A DNA stretch of 64,000 nt from Streptomyces sp. NBC_00234. GTDB lineage: Bacteria > Actinomycetota > Actinomycetes > Streptomycetales > Streptomycetaceae. Location of the stretch: assembly GCF_036195325.1 (NCBI RefSeq), contig NZ_CP108101.1, positions 5,270,001 through 5,334,000 on the forward strand, given 5' to 3'. Position numbers and translations under genes: made by a program. Below, piece after piece: positions 23,224-31,787 of this stretch (the first letter of the stretch is position 1; every line of letters begins with the position of its first letter). The notes below the pieces were generated by a model. That model made no database searches. It saw nothing but the letters and a program-made list of their open reading frames with translations, and was not told the DNA's origin.

Positions 23224-24456
23224 TCATTTGGCGAAGGCCGTGACGCCGTCCTCGGTGGCGTGCTTCGGCTCCAGCTCCCTCGCCTCCTGGGTCAGGGCGG
23301 TGCGCCGGATCCAGACGACGGCCGCGCCGGCCAGCGCGGCGACCGCGGCGACCACGAACGGGATGTGGATGTCGCTCCACTCCTCGATCTTCGGGGCGAG
23401 GTACGGGGCCGCCGCCGCGGCGAACCAGCGGACGAAGTTGTACCCGGCGCTCGCCACCGGACGCGGCGCGTCCGACACACCGAGGGCCAGCTCGGTGTAC
23501 ACGGTGTTGTTCATGCCGATGAAAGCGCCGGAGACGATCGTGCAGACGACGGCGGTGGTGTGACCGCCGTAGCCGAGGACCACCAGGTCGACGGCGAGCA
23601 GGACCAGTGAGCCGCCGACGACCTTGAGCGAGCCGAAGCGCTTCTGCAGACGCGGGGCGACGAGCACGGAGAACACCGCGAGCAGCAGTCCCCAGGCGAA
23701 GAAGACGGCGCCCGACTTGTACGGGGACATGTTCAGCACGAACGGCGTGAACGCCAGGATCGTGAAGAACGCGTAGTTGTAGAAGAACGCGGAGGCGGCG
23801 ACGGAGGCGAGACCGCCGTGGCCGAGTGCCCTGACCGGGTCGAGCAGCGAGGTCTTCCGGGCGGGTCGTGGCTGTTCCTTGAGGAAGGCCGTGATGCAGA
23901 CGAAGCCGATGGCCATCAGCGCGGCGGTGCCGAAGAACGGGTAGCGCCAGTTCGCGTCGCCGAGCAGGGCGCCGAGCAGCGGGCCGCAGGCCATGCCGAG
24001 GCCGAGCGCCGACTCGTACAGAAGGATCGCCGCGGCGCTGCCACCGGCCGCCGCTCCGACGATCACGGCCAGCGCCGTCGAGACGAAGAGGGCGTTGCCG
24101 AGTCCCCAGCCGGCCCGGAAGCCGACCAGTTCGGCGACGGACGAGGAGGTGCCGGAGAGCGCGGCGAAGACGACGACGAGCGCGAGGCCCGCCAGGAGCG
24201 TCTTACGGCCGCCGATACGGCTGGAGACGAACCCGGTGACGAGCATCGCGACGGCGGTGATCAGGAAGTACGAGGTGAAGAGCAGCGACACCTGGCTGGG
24301 TGTCGCCTCCAGGCCCTTGGCGATGGACGGCAGGATCGGGTCCACCAGACCGATTCCCATGAACGCGACCACGGAGGCGCCCGCCGTGGCCCAGACGGCC
24401 TTCGGCTGGCGCAGGATGCTTGACGCCCCTTCGTCGAAGGGATCCTCTCCCCGCAT
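23224..24456 (-). CDS. MFS transporter (drug/proton antiporter type)
   Basis: A 410-residue, 12-helix major facilitator. The first helices include WATAGASVVAFMGIGLVDPI with the LPSIAKGLEATPSQVSLLFT loop and motif A-like GFVSSRIGGRKTLLAGL between helices 2 and 3; GMACGPLLGALLGDANWRYP resembles the drug-efflux motif C region. Likely an exporter of small molecules; substrate unknown. The ATG at 24456 has GGAGAG ten bases upstream; a GTG at 24474 adds six residues but lacks a site. Its promoter region is strikingly AT-rich with two dyads (24482-24524), suggesting repressor control. Divergent neighbour: DUF6758 gene. Confidence 0.88.
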   Translation of the reverse strand: MRGEDPFDEGASSILRQPKAVWATAGASVVAFMGIGLVDPILPSIAKGLEATPSQVSLLFTSYFLITAVAMLVTGFVSSRIGGRKTLLAGLALVVVFAALSGTSSSVAELVGFRAGWGLGNALFVSTALAVIVGAAAGGSAAAILLYESALGLGMACGPLLGALLGDANWRYPFFGTAALMAIGFVCITAFLKEQPRPARKTSLLDPVRALGHGGLASVAASAFFYNYAFFTILAFTPFVLNMSPYKSGAVFFAWGLLLAVFSVLVAPRLQKRFGSLKVVGGSLVLLAVDLVVLGYGGHTTAVVCTIVSGAFIGMNNTVYTELALGVSDAPRPVASAGYNFVRWFAAAAAPYLAPKIEEWSDIHIPFVVAAVAALAGAAVVWIRRTALTQEARELEPKHATEDGVTAFAK

Positions 24457-24481
24457 GGCTCTCTCGCTCTCCACTAGGTAG

Positions 24482-24524
24482 CTGTGTTATGCACAGAATA
24501 AGTTAGGCGTTCTAATAAATGCAA
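24482..24524 (-). promoter_or_regulatory. Promoter with overlapping operator dyads for the MFS gene
   Basis: On the reverse strand, TTGCAT (24524-24519), exactly 17 bases, then TTATTC (24501-24496). The spacer contains the dyad TTAG-N5-CTAA (24503-24515 on the forward strand), and the start-point region contains CTGTG-N5-CACAG (24482-24496). The stretch is far more AT-rich than its surroundings, as expected for a repressor operator. No regulator gene is adjacent. Confidence 0.6.
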
Positions 24525-24603
24525 GTTACATCTATTTTCCCCGGTGGGAGCCACGCTGCGGACGGGTGATCGTCCTTGACGCGACGACAAGCGGGGAGGA
24601 CCG

Positions 24604-25257
24604 TTGGTCGCTATGAGGGGCGAACCCAGTTGCCCGAAGTGCGGTGGCCGGGTCAGGGCGCCCGGTCTCTTTGCCGATTCCTGGCAGTGCCCGGCGCACG
24701 GCCAGGTGCACCCGATGCAGCCGGTGGTCCCACCCAGTGTCGAGTCGCTCGGCGTCGTGGTGCACCGCACGCAGGTGCCGGTGTGGATGCCCTGGCCGCT
24801 CCCGGTGGGCTGGTTGTTCACGGGGGTGGCCTGCGCGGGGGACGACCGCAGCGGCGGACGGGCCACGGCCGTCGCCTGCTCGGGCCCCGGTCCGCTGGGC
24901 GGCTTCGGTGAACTGCTGCTCGTCGCCGAGGAGCTCGGTGTCGGACTCGGTGCCCGGTACGCCGGCATGGACGGCCCCGATCCCGGCCCGCACCTGCGCG
25001 TCGACCGGGCGCCCGACGTCAAGGTGCACGCCGCCGGACGCCCGACGCCGCTCTGGCACGTCAAGGGGGCCCCGGACGACCGGGCCGTCTTCGCGGGCGA
25101 GGCGTGCGGGCTCTGGCTCTGGGCGATCGTCTGGCCCGAGCAGTCCGGACTCCTGATGTACGACGAGCTGGTCCTGACGGACCTGCGCGACGCCGGGGCG
25201 GAAGTCGACCTCGTGCCGTGCGGCGCCCTCACACCGCGGCTGCTCACTCCCCCCTGA
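24604..25257 (+). CDS. DUF6758 zinc-ribbon protein
   Basis: A 217-residue protein with an N-terminal zinc ribbon: SCPKCGGRV (Cys10, Cys13) and WQCPAHGQ (Cys29, His32). The rest is a globular domain with conserved-looking VPVWMPWPLPVGWLFTGVAC, VACSGPGPLGGFGELLLVAE and GLWLWAIVWPEQSGLLMYDE. I recall this as DUF6758, widespread in Streptomyces and of unknown function. Start choice: TTG at 24604 has GGAGGA three to four bases upstream; the ATG nine bases later has the same site too far away (12 bases). Divergent from the MFS gene and possibly cotranscribed with the PHP gene 86 bases downstream. Confidence 0.8.
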   Translation: MVAMRGEPSCPKCGGRVRAPGLFADSWQCPAHGQVHPMQPVVPPSVESLGVVVHRTQVPVWMPWPLPVGWLFTGVACAGDDRSGGRATAVACSGPGPLGGFGELLLVAEELGVGLGARYAGMDGPDPGPHLRVDRAPDVKVHAAGRPTPLWHVKGAPDDRAVFAGEACGLWLWAIVWPEQSGLLMYDELVLTDLRDAGAEVDLVPCGALTPRLLTPP

Positions 25258-25343
25258 CGGGCCGGGCGGCCGACCGGGGCGTGCGTGCGCGGCGGTTATC
25301 CTTGAGCGTCCCCCTGTCCGGCCCGAGCACTGGAGTACGCGTC

Positions 25344-26210
25344 GTGCGCATCGACCTGCACACCCACTCCACCGCGTCGGACGGCACGGACACCCCCGCC
25401 GAGCTGGTGGCCAACGCCGCCGCCGCGGGTCTCGACGTCGTCGCCCTCACCGACCACGACACCGTCGCGGGGCACGCGGAAGCGGTCGCGGCCCTGCCCG
25501 AGGGCCTCACCCTCGTCACCGGAGCCGAGCTCTCCTGCCGCATCGACGGAGTGAGCCTGCACATGCTGGCGTATCTCTTCGACCCCCACGAGCCCGAACT
25601 GGCCCGCGAGCGCGAGCTGGTGCGCGACGACCGGGTGCCGCGCGCGCAGGCCATGGTGCGCAAGCTCCAGGAGCTGGGCGTCCCGGTCACCTGGGAGCAG
25701 GTCGCGGCGATCGCCGGGGACGGCTCGGTCGGCCGCCCGCACATCGCCACCGCGCTCGTCGACCTCGGCGTCGTGGCGAGTGTCTCCGACGCCTTCACGC
25801 CCGACTGGCTCGCGAACGGCGGACGTGCCTACGCGGAGAAGCACGAGCTCGACCCCTTCGACGCGATCCGGCTGGTCAAGGCCGCGGGCGGGGTCACCGT
25901 GTTCGCCCACCCGCTCGCCGTGAAGCGCGGCGAGGTGGTGCCCGAGGCATCGATCGCGCTGCTCGCCGCCGCCGGCCTCGACGGCATCGAGGTCGACCAC
26001 ATGGACCACGACGCGCCCACCAGGGCGCGGCTGCGCGGACTCGCCGGTGAACTGGGGCTGCTGACCACCGGATCCAGCGACTACCACGGCAGCCGCAAGA
26101 CCGTGCAGCTCGGGGAGTACACCACCGACCCCGAGATCTACGGCGAGATCACCCGGCGCGCGGCGGGAGCCTTCCCGGTTCCGGGCGCCGGTGGACCCCG
26201 CCGCCCGTAA
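25344..26210 (+). CDS. PHP-domain phosphoesterase (RNase AM / TrpH type)
   Basis: A 288-residue PHP-family metal-dependent hydrolase. Metal motifs are complete: DLHTHSTASDGT (His6, His8, Asp13), VALTDHDTVAGH, GAELSCRIDG, FAHPLAVKRGE and the final GSSDYHGS. Length and motif order fit the family that includes the 3',5'-nucleoside bisphosphate phosphatase/5'-3' exonuclease (TrpH/YciV, also called RNase AM) rather than histidinol phosphatase or polymerase PHP. GTG at 25344 has GGAG eight bases before it and begins directly with the first metal motif. Likely role: pAp or short-RNA turnover, inferred. Confidence 0.87.
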   Translation: MRIDLHTHSTASDGTDTPAELVANAAAAGLDVVALTDHDTVAGHAEAVAALPEGLTLVTGAELSCRIDGVSLHMLAYLFDPHEPELARERELVRDDRVPRAQAMVRKLQELGVPVTWEQVAAIAGDGSVGRPHIATALVDLGVVASVSDAFTPDWLANGGRAYAEKHELDPFDAIRLVKAAGGVTVFAHPLAVKRGEVVPEASIALLAAAGLDGIEVDHMDHDAPTRARLRGLAGELGLLTTGSSDYHGSRKTVQLGEYTTDPEIYGEITRRAAGAFPVPGAGGPRRP

Positions 26211-26357
26211 GGCCGCACACGGCGCCCGCGCCGTACCCCCACGCCTTCCCGTCACACCTCCGCGCGCCCGGCCGCCACGGCCGCGTACGGCTGCCGTCAC
26301 TCCTGCCGTCCGGCGCGCACCTCCTGTTCGACCCGCTCCCCACTCGCAAGGCTCACT

Positions 26358-26963
26358 GTGTTCGACGTCGCTGTCTTCGGATCCCTTTTTCTCACGCTTT
26401 TTGTGATTATGGATCCGCCCGGAATCACCCCCATCTTCCTGGCCCTCACCGCCGGCCGGCCCGCCAAGGTCCAGCGCAGGATGGCCCTCCAGGCCGTCGC
26501 GGTCGCCTTCGGTGTGATCGCCGTCTTCGGTCTGCTCGGTCAGCAGATCCTCGACTACCTGCACGTCTCCGTGCCCGCGCTGATGATCGCGGGCGGACTG
26601 CTCCTGCTGCTCATCGCGCTCGACCTGCTCACCGGCAAGACCGACGAGCCCACGCAGACCAAGGACGTCAACGTGGCGCTCGTACCGCTGGGCATGCCTC
26701 TGCTCGCCGGTCCCGGTGCGATCGTCTCGGTGATCCTGGCGGTGCAGAACGCCGACGGCGCGGCCGGACAGATCTCGGTCTGGGCCGCCATCGTCGCCAT
26801 GCACATCGTGCTCTGGCTGACGATGCGTTACTCGCTGCTCATCATCCGCGTGATCAAGGACGGCGGTGTGGTGCTGGTGACCAGGCTCGCCGGAATGATG
26901 CTCTCGGCCATTGCCGTCCAGCAGATCATCAACGGTGTCACCCAGGTCATCCAGAACGCCTGA
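26358..26963 (+). CDS. MarC/UPF0056 family membrane protein
   Basis: A 201-residue, six-helix integral membrane protein. FVIMDPPGITPIFLALTAG in the first helix-loop and VPLGMPLLAGPGAIVSVILA in the middle are the two inverted-repeat signature loops of the MarC family (NAAT). The E. coli MarC was once thought to confer multiple antibiotic resistance, which was later not supported; transport substrate is unknown. GTG at 26358 is the chosen start; CAAGGCTCACT precedes it without a strong ribosome site. A strong terminator follows 14 bases after the stop. Confidence 0.88.
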   Translation: MFDVAVFGSLFLTLFVIMDPPGITPIFLALTAGRPAKVQRRMALQAVAVAFGVIAVFGLLGQQILDYLHVSVPALMIAGGLLLLLIALDLLTGKTDEPTQTKDVNVALVPLGMPLLAGPGAIVSVILAVQNADGAAGQISVWAAIVAMHIVLWLTMRYSLLIIRVIKDGGVVLVTRLAGMMLSAIAVQQIINGVTQVIQNA

Positions 26964-26977
26964 CCCCGGACACCACA

Positions 26978-27020
26978 GCGCCCCCGTACGGTCCTTCCGT
27001 ACGGGGGCGCTTCGTCTTTA
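26978..27020. terminator. Strong terminator after the MarC gene
   Basis: GCGCCCCCGTACGG (26978-26991) pairs perfectly with 26997-27010 around a five-base loop, followed by TTCGTCTTTA. It lies between convergent genes. Confidence 0.88.
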
Positions 27021-27043
27021 GCGGCGCAATGCTGTGTCAGGCG

Positions 27044-27196
27044 TTACGAAGCCGAGCTTTCGGCCGGCCGGATGTAGATGCGCTGGCCCACTGCTGCGGC
27101 CTGCTGCACCATCCGGTTGACGGAGGCGGCGTCCACGACGGTGCTGTCCACGGCGGTACCGTCGACATCGTCGAGTCGCATGATCTCGAAGCGCAT
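27044..27196 (-). CDS. Conserved-looking 50-residue protein of unknown function
   Basis: A 50-residue reading frame starting MRFEIMRLDDVDGTAVDSTV and ending IYIRPAESSAS. It has no signal peptide or Cys. The ATG at 27196 is preceded by GAAGGGAAGCC; longer readings in this frame add a stretch with ordinary leader character. Strong start context, biased third positions and my memory of similar short proteins in other Streptomyces support it being real, but function is unknown. It converges on the MarC gene and is divergent from the NYN gene, sharing a 210-base AT-enriched upstream region. Confidence 0.7.
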   Translation of the reverse strand: MRFEIMRLDDVDGTAVDSTVVDAASVNRMVQQAAAVGQRIYIRPAESSAS

Positions 27197-27364
27197 ATGG
27201 CTTCCCTTCGTCTGATCCTCCTGCTGGAGAACTGCTGTGAGGACGGGGTGACCCGTCCGCAAGGATGAAGAGCGCAAGGCATCGCTGTCCACGCTCCACA
27301 GGGTGTACAACGGCTTGCTCTCTGCAAACATTCCCTACGCTAAGGAAATTTTTTGGATGTCTAA

Positions 27365-27375
27365 CTACCAGGTAG
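27365..27375. promoter_or_regulatory. Short perfect dyad upstream of the NYN gene
   Basis: CTACC-A-GGTAG is a perfect 11-bp dyad 32 bases before the NYN start, just downstream of an AT-rich stretch (27340-27362). It could be an operator; no assigned regulator. Confidence 0.35.
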
Positions 27376-27406
27376 CAGCTGCGCGGACGCAGCCGACGAG
27401 GTCCGC

Positions 27407-28318
27407 ATGAACGAAGCGGACGCGCGGACGGAGAGCCAGGCCGATATCCGCGAGTACCTGGACCGCACCAACACGCTGCTCACGCGCGTGCTCGCCGAGG
27501 TGTCGAAGACCCCCTCGACCCACGCGATCTTCGTGGACGCGGGCTATGTGTACGCCGCGGCCGGACTGCTCGTCACCGGTACGGAGGACCGCCGCAACTT
27601 CGACCTCGACGCGGAGGGAATGATCGAGGCGTTCATCGACAAGGCGCGGACCATCTTCGCGGACAGCAGGCTGCTGCGCGTCTACTGGTACGACGGGGCC
27701 AGGCGCCGCATCCACACCGTCGAGCAGCAGTCCATCGCCGAACTCCCCGACGTCAAGGTCAGACTCGGCAACCTCAACGCCAACAACCAGCAGAAGGGCG
27801 TCGATTCACTGATCCGCACCGACCTCGAATCGCTCGCCAGACACCGCGCCATCAGTGACGCGGCGCTCGTCGGCGGGGACGAGGACCTGGTGTCCGCGGT
27901 CGAGGCGGCGCAGGGCTACGGGGCCCGTGTCCACCTCTGGGGCATCGAGGCGGGGGAGGGGCGCAACCAGGCCGAGCCGCTGCTGTGGGAGGTCGACAGC
28001 CAGCGCACCTTCGACCTCGACTTCTGCCGCCCCTACGTCACGCGGCGCTCCGTCACCACGTTCGAGGACGACACCCCGGCGCCCTCGCGCGAGAACGTCC
28101 GCTTCGTCGGCGCCCAGATCGCCGCCACCTGGCTCTCCGCCCGGGGCCGTGAGTCCCTGGCCGACCTGCTGCCCGGCCACCCCTACCTGCCGGGCTCCGT
28201 CGACCAGGACCTGCTGGTGGAGGCCGAGCGGCTGCTCCAGCACTCCCTGCGCGGCCACGCCCATCTGCGGCGCGCGCTGCGCGACGGCTTCTGGCAGCAC
28301 CTGCAGTCGCAGTACTGA
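27407..28318 (+). CDS. NYN (PIN-like) domain ribonuclease
   Basis: A 303-residue protein. The NYN domain spans about residues 38-215: the first acidic motif is IFVDAGYVY (Asp44), the second KGVDSLIRTDLESLA, and the third ALVGGDEDLVSAVEAA, together giving the acidic metal-binding set of PIN/NYN RNases. A C-terminal helical region (ARGRESLADLLPGHPYLPGS, LLQHSLRGHAHLRRALRDGF) is a possible RNA- or partner-binding domain. ATG at 27407 follows GAGG with five bases spacing. Role in RNA processing is inferred from the fold only. Confidence 0.85.
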   Translation: MNEADARTESQADIREYLDRTNTLLTRVLAEVSKTPSTHAIFVDAGYVYAAAGLLVTGTEDRRNFDLDAEGMIEAFIDKARTIFADSRLLRVYWYDGARRRIHTVEQQSIAELPDVKVRLGNLNANNQQKGVDSLIRTDLESLARHRAISDAALVGGDEDLVSAVEAAQGYGARVHLWGIEAGEGRNQAEPLLWEVDSQRTFDLDFCRPYVTRRSVTTFEDDTPAPSRENVRFVGAQIAATWLSARGRESLADLLPGHPYLPGSVDQDLLVEAERLLQHSLRGHAHLRRALRDGFWQHLQSQY

Positions 28319-28325
28319 GCCGGCC

Positions 28326-28363
28326 GCCGCCCGGTGTTCCCGTCGACGGGAACACCGGGCGGC
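28326..28363. terminator. Bidirectional terminator (38-bp perfect palindrome)
   Basis: Bases 28326-28344 are perfectly complementary to 28345-28363. It lies between the convergent NYN and hydrolase genes. Confidence 0.85.
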
Positions 28364-28389
28364 CCCCACTCACCTCCGCCGGAGCGGGG

Positions 28390-29238
28390 TCAGTGGCCGT
28401 CCCAGAACGAGACCAGCGCCGCCGCCGTCTCGCGGGGCCTGGCCGTGTTGGGGGAGTGTTCGGCGCCCTCGACCGTCGTGCGCCGGGCGCCCAGCCGCCG
28501 GGCCATGTCGTCGAACAGCTCCACGGGCCAGACGTCGTCGCGCTCGCCCGACACCACATGGACGGGCAGTGCCAGGGCGGCGAGTTCCGCCACCCGGTCG
28601 GGCTCGGCCGACAACTGGGCGCCCGTCGCGACGAGCTGCGCGGGGTGGTGGCTCAGCCAGCGCCGGCGCAGGTCCTCGCCGTCCCCCGTGTCGGCGTCCT
28701 GCGGCGGGTCGAGGAGCCGCATGGCCTCCCACACCTCGGCCATGCTCAGCGTGCGCAGGGCGTCGGCGAGCATCTTGATCCTGTCCCGCTGGCCGGGGGC
28801 GACCTCGGCGGGACCGGAGGACATGAGGGTCAGCGAGCGGAAGGGCGAGGCGTCCAGCAGTACGGCGGCGCGGGCGACCTGGCCGCCGAGCGAGTGGCCG
28901 AGCAGGTGGATGCGGTCGCCGGGGGCGCCGAGCACCTCCGCCTGCGCCAGCACATCGCGGGCCAACTCCTCCTGCGCGTACCTCTCCTGACGGTCCGTGC
29001 CCTCCGTCTCGTACTGCCCTCGGCCGTCCACCGAGACCACGCGGTAGCCGGCGTCGGCGAGCGGTTCGAGCAGGGCGATGAAGTCCTCCTTGCTGCCGGT
29101 GTATCCGGGCAGCAGGAGCGCGGTGGAGTGTGCGTCGGTACGCGGTGCGGCGTCCAGCACGGCGAAGTCCCCGCGCGCGGTGCGCAGGGTGCGGGCGCGG
29201 GCGCAGGGGGGCGGGGTGAAGGTGGGTGGCCGGCTCAT
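28390..29238 (-). CDS. Alpha/beta hydrolase
   Basis: A 282-residue alpha/beta-hydrolase. The oxyanion region is ALLLPGYTGSKEDF, the nucleophile elbow is LLGHSLGGQVAR with Ser in GHSLG, the acid is probably Asp in VVSGERDDVWP, and the base His in VEGAEHSPN. It begins with a Pro-rich extension (SRPPTFTPPPCARARTLR) and lacks a signal peptide, so it is cytoplasmic. Substrate cannot be inferred. It is followed by the helicase gene upstream (same strand) but separated from it by a terminator, so it probably has its own promoter. Confidence 0.85.
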   Translation of the reverse strand: MSRPPTFTPPPCARARTLRTARGDFAVLDAAPRTDAHSTALLLPGYTGSKEDFIALLEPLADAGYRVVSVDGRGQYETEGTDRQERYAQEELARDVLAQAEVLGAPGDRIHLLGHSLGGQVARAAVLLDASPFRSLTLMSSGPAEVAPGQRDRIKMLADALRTLSMAEVWEAMRLLDPPQDADTGDGEDLRRRWLSHHPAQLVATGAQLSAEPDRVAELAALALPVHVVSGERDDVWPVELFDDMARRLGARRTTVEGAEHSPNTARPRETAAALVSFWDGH

Positions 29239-29284
29239 GGAGCGAGGTTATCGCCGGGCTCCGGCGTGCCCGGTGCCGGACGCA

Positions 29285-29327
29285 CGAGGGGCCGGGTGCC
29301 CCGCGTGTGCGGAGTACCCGGCCCTCG
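29285..29327 (-). terminator. Terminator of the DEAD-box helicase gene
   Basis: GGCCGGGT (29290-29297) pairs with ACCCGGCC (29316-29323) and the outer CGAG/CTCG bases extend the stem with one bulge; an inner CCGC/GCGG pair closes the loop. It begins 18 bases after the helicase stop. Confidence 0.75.
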
Positions 29328-29344
29328 GTGTCGTACGGTGCCGG

Positions 29345-31414
29345 TCAGCTCTCGGTCGTGACCGCTTCGGCCTTGGCCGTCGTCGCGCGGGCACGGCGGC
29401 GGCGCGGCTTCGCGTCGGCCTCGGCCTCGGTCGCCGCGGGAGCGGCCACCTCGGCGGTCTCCGCCTTCACGGCCGCGGCGCGCGGACGGCGGCGGCGCGG
29501 CTTGGTCTCGCCGTCGGCGGCCGGAGCCTCCGTCACCGTCTCCGTCTTCGGCTTGGCGGCGGGACGGGTCCGGCGGCGCGTCTCCGTCACCGGCTCGGAC
29601 GGCGGGGCGATCTGGAAGTCGACCTCGTCGACGGCGGGCTTGATGACACGGGCGCGGCGGCGCGGCTTGGTGACCGGCTCGGCGACCGCGACGGCGACGG
29701 TCTGGAAGTCGACGACCTCCGGCGCTGCCTTGACCCGGGTCCGGGTGGCCTTCACCTTGGGTGCCGGGGCCTCCGTCACCGTCTCGGCGACCGGCTCCAC
29801 GGCGACCGTACGGGTACGGCGGCGGCGCGGCTTCTCCTCGGCCACGGGCTCCGCGGCCTCCTCGACGGCGACCGGCGCGGCCTCGGCCACGGCTGCCGCC
29901 GCCTCGGCGGCGACACCCTCGGCGACGCCCACACGGCCACGACGGCGACGGCGCGGCGTACGCGGCTCCGCCGGGTCGACGACCGCCTCGGCGGCCGGTG
30001 CGGGCACCGTCACGGCGCCCTCTTCGAGCGTGCTGCCGCCCCGCGTACGACGACGCTGACGCGGCGTACGGGCCGGGCGCTCCTCACGGACGGTCGCCTG
30101 GGCCGGGGCGGCGGACTTGCGGCCACGGCCGCCGGTCTCGCCGAGGTCCTCGACCTCTTCCGCCCGCAGACCCGCACGCGTCCGCTCGGCACGCGGCAGG
30201 ACACCCTTGGTGCCCGCCGGGATGCTGAGCTCCTCGTAGAGGTGCGGCGACGTGGAGTACGTCTCGACCGGGTCCGGGAAGTTCAGGTCCAGCGCCTTGT
30301 TGATCAGCTGCCAGCGCGGGATGTCGTCCCAGTCCACCAGCGTGATCGCGATGCCCTTGGCCCCCGCGCGGCCGGTGCGGCCGATGCGGTGGAGGTAGGT
30401 CTTCTCGTCCTCGGGCGACTGGTAGTTGACGACGTGGGTCACACCCTCGACGTCGATACCGCGCGCGGCGACGTCGGTGCAGACGAGCACGTCCACCTTG
30501 CCGTTGCGGAAGGCGCGCAGCGCCTGCTCACGGGCGCCCTGGCCGAGGTCGCCGTGGACCGCGCCGGAGGCGAAACCGCGCTTCTCCAGCTGCTCGGCGA
30601 TGTCGGCCGCCGTGCGCTTGGTACGGCAGAAGATCATCGCGAGCCCGCGGCCCTCGGCCTGGAGGATGCGGGAGAGCATCTCCGGCTTGTCCATGTTGTG
30701 GGCGCGGTAGACGTACTGCGCGGTGTTCTTGACCGTCGTGCCCTCGTCGTCGGGCGACGTGGCGTTGATGTGCGTCGGCTGCGACATGTAGCGCCGCGCG
30801 AGGCTGATGACCGCGCCCGGCATCGTGGCCGAGAACAGCATCGTCTGGCGCTTCGGCGGCAGCATCGTGATGATGCGCTCGACGTCGGGCAGGAAGCCCA
30901 GGTCGAGCATCTCGTCGGCCTCGTCGAGGACGAGCACACGGATGTGCGAGAGGTCGAGCTTGCGCTGACCCGCCAGGTCGAGGAGACGCCCCGGGGTGCC
31001 GACAATCACATCGACGCCCTTCTTGAGGGCCTCGACCTGAGGCTCGTACGCACGGCCGCCGTAGATCGCGAGCACGCGGACGTTACGGACCTTGCCGGCG
31101 GTCAGCAGGTCGTTGGTGACCTGCTGGCACAGCTCACGGGTCGGAACGACGATCAGCGCCTGCGGCGCGTCGGTCAGCTTGTCGGGCGTGGCGCGCCCGG
31201 CCTCGACGTCGGCGGGGACGGTGACGCGCTCCAGGAGGGGGAGTCCGAAGCCGAGCGTCTTGCCGGTGCCGGTCTTGGCCTGGCCGATGACGTCGGAGCC
31301 GGAGAGCGCTACGGGGAGCGTCATCTCCTGGATGGGGAAGGGGGACATGATGCCGACTGCCTCAAGGGCTTCGGCCGTCTCGGGAAGGATTCCGAGGTCG
31401 CGGAACGTAGTCAG
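29345..31414 (-). CDS. DEAD-box RNA helicase with repetitive basic tail, apparent CTG start
   Basis: A 689-residue ATP-dependent RNA helicase of the RhlE/CsdA class. With the start at CTG (31412-31414) the Q motif is complete (TTFRDLGILPETAEAL with Phe4, Gln29 in PFPIQ), followed by AKTGTGKT (46-53), VLVLDEADEML, LFSATMP and HRIGRTGRAG. From about residue 400 on is a low-complexity tail with repeated KPRRRR blocks separated by Ala/Glu/Val-rich spacers, typical RNA-binding extension. There is no ATG, GTG or TTG upstream of the internal ATG at 31348, which would delete Phe4 and half of the Q motif; the CTG has GAGG in AGAAGAGGCAGCACC upstream. Cold-shock or ribosome-assembly roles are known for the family. 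Confidence 0.88.
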   Translation of the reverse strand: MTTFRDLGILPETAEALEAVGIMSPFPIQEMTLPVALSGSDVIGQAKTGTGKTLGFGLPLLERVTVPADVEAGRATPDKLTDAPQALIVVPTRELCQQVTNDLLTAGKVRNVRVLAIYGGRAYEPQVEALKKGVDVIVGTPGRLLDLAGQRKLDLSHIRVLVLDEADEMLDLGFLPDVERIITMLPPKRQTMLFSATMPGAVISLARRYMSQPTHINATSPDDEGTTVKNTAQYVYRAHNMDKPEMLSRILQAEGRGLAMIFCRTKRTAADIAEQLEKRGFASGAVHGDLGQGAREQALRAFRNGKVDVLVCTDVAARGIDVEGVTHVVNYQSPEDEKTYLHRIGRTGRAGAKGIAITLVDWDDIPRWQLINKALDLNFPDPVETYSTSPHLYEELSIPAGTKGVLPRAERTRAGLRAEEVEDLGETGGRGRKSAAPAQATVREERPARTPRQRRRTRGGSTLEEGAVTVPAPAAEAVVDPAEPRTPRRRRRGRVGVAEGVAAEAAAAVAEAAPVAVEEAAEPVAEEKPRRRRTRTVAVEPVAETVTEAPAPKVKATRTRVKAAPEVVDFQTVAVAVAEPVTKPRRRARVIKPAVDEVDFQIAPPSEPVTETRRRTRPAAKPKTETVTEAPAADGETKPRRRRPRAAAVKAETAEVAAPAATEAEADAKPRRRRARATTAKAEAVTTES

Positions 31415-31787
31415 GGTGCTGCCTCTTCTGTGAGACGCGGTCCGAGGCGAACGCTGGGGGTCGTACCGTGCCGGGGTTGGTCATCCGGCCGTGGATGGGC
31501 CGGGTGGCGCGGGACCACTGCCGTCGCTCGAGCGCTCGTGCCGCTGAGGGGGCCCCTCATCTGCGGTCGTACGTGTCGTACGCCCCGCGTGGAGGGCTGT
31601 CGGGTCGGAGCCGATCGGGCCACCGACCGGGCATCCTCATTCAAAAGCGCTCCGAGCACAGTCAAATGCTCAGTAAGCGCAATACCACTGTACCCCGGAT
31701 TCGCGCATGTGTGTTGGGCGAATTCATCGGAACGGTGTGACGTGCATGCCTGGCCGGGCCCTTACACCTCTCCCGGAGGCGGCTATT
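31415..31787. other. Divergent intergenic region of helicase and ferritin-like genes
   Basis: No coding sequence is supported. On the reverse strand TTGACT (31665-31660), 17 bases, GAATGA (31642-31637) is a candidate helicase promoter that would leave an untranslated leader of about 220 bases, a feature often seen in cold-regulated helicase genes. The 31640-31745 stretch is AT-enriched and should also contain the forward promoter. Confidence 0.4.
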
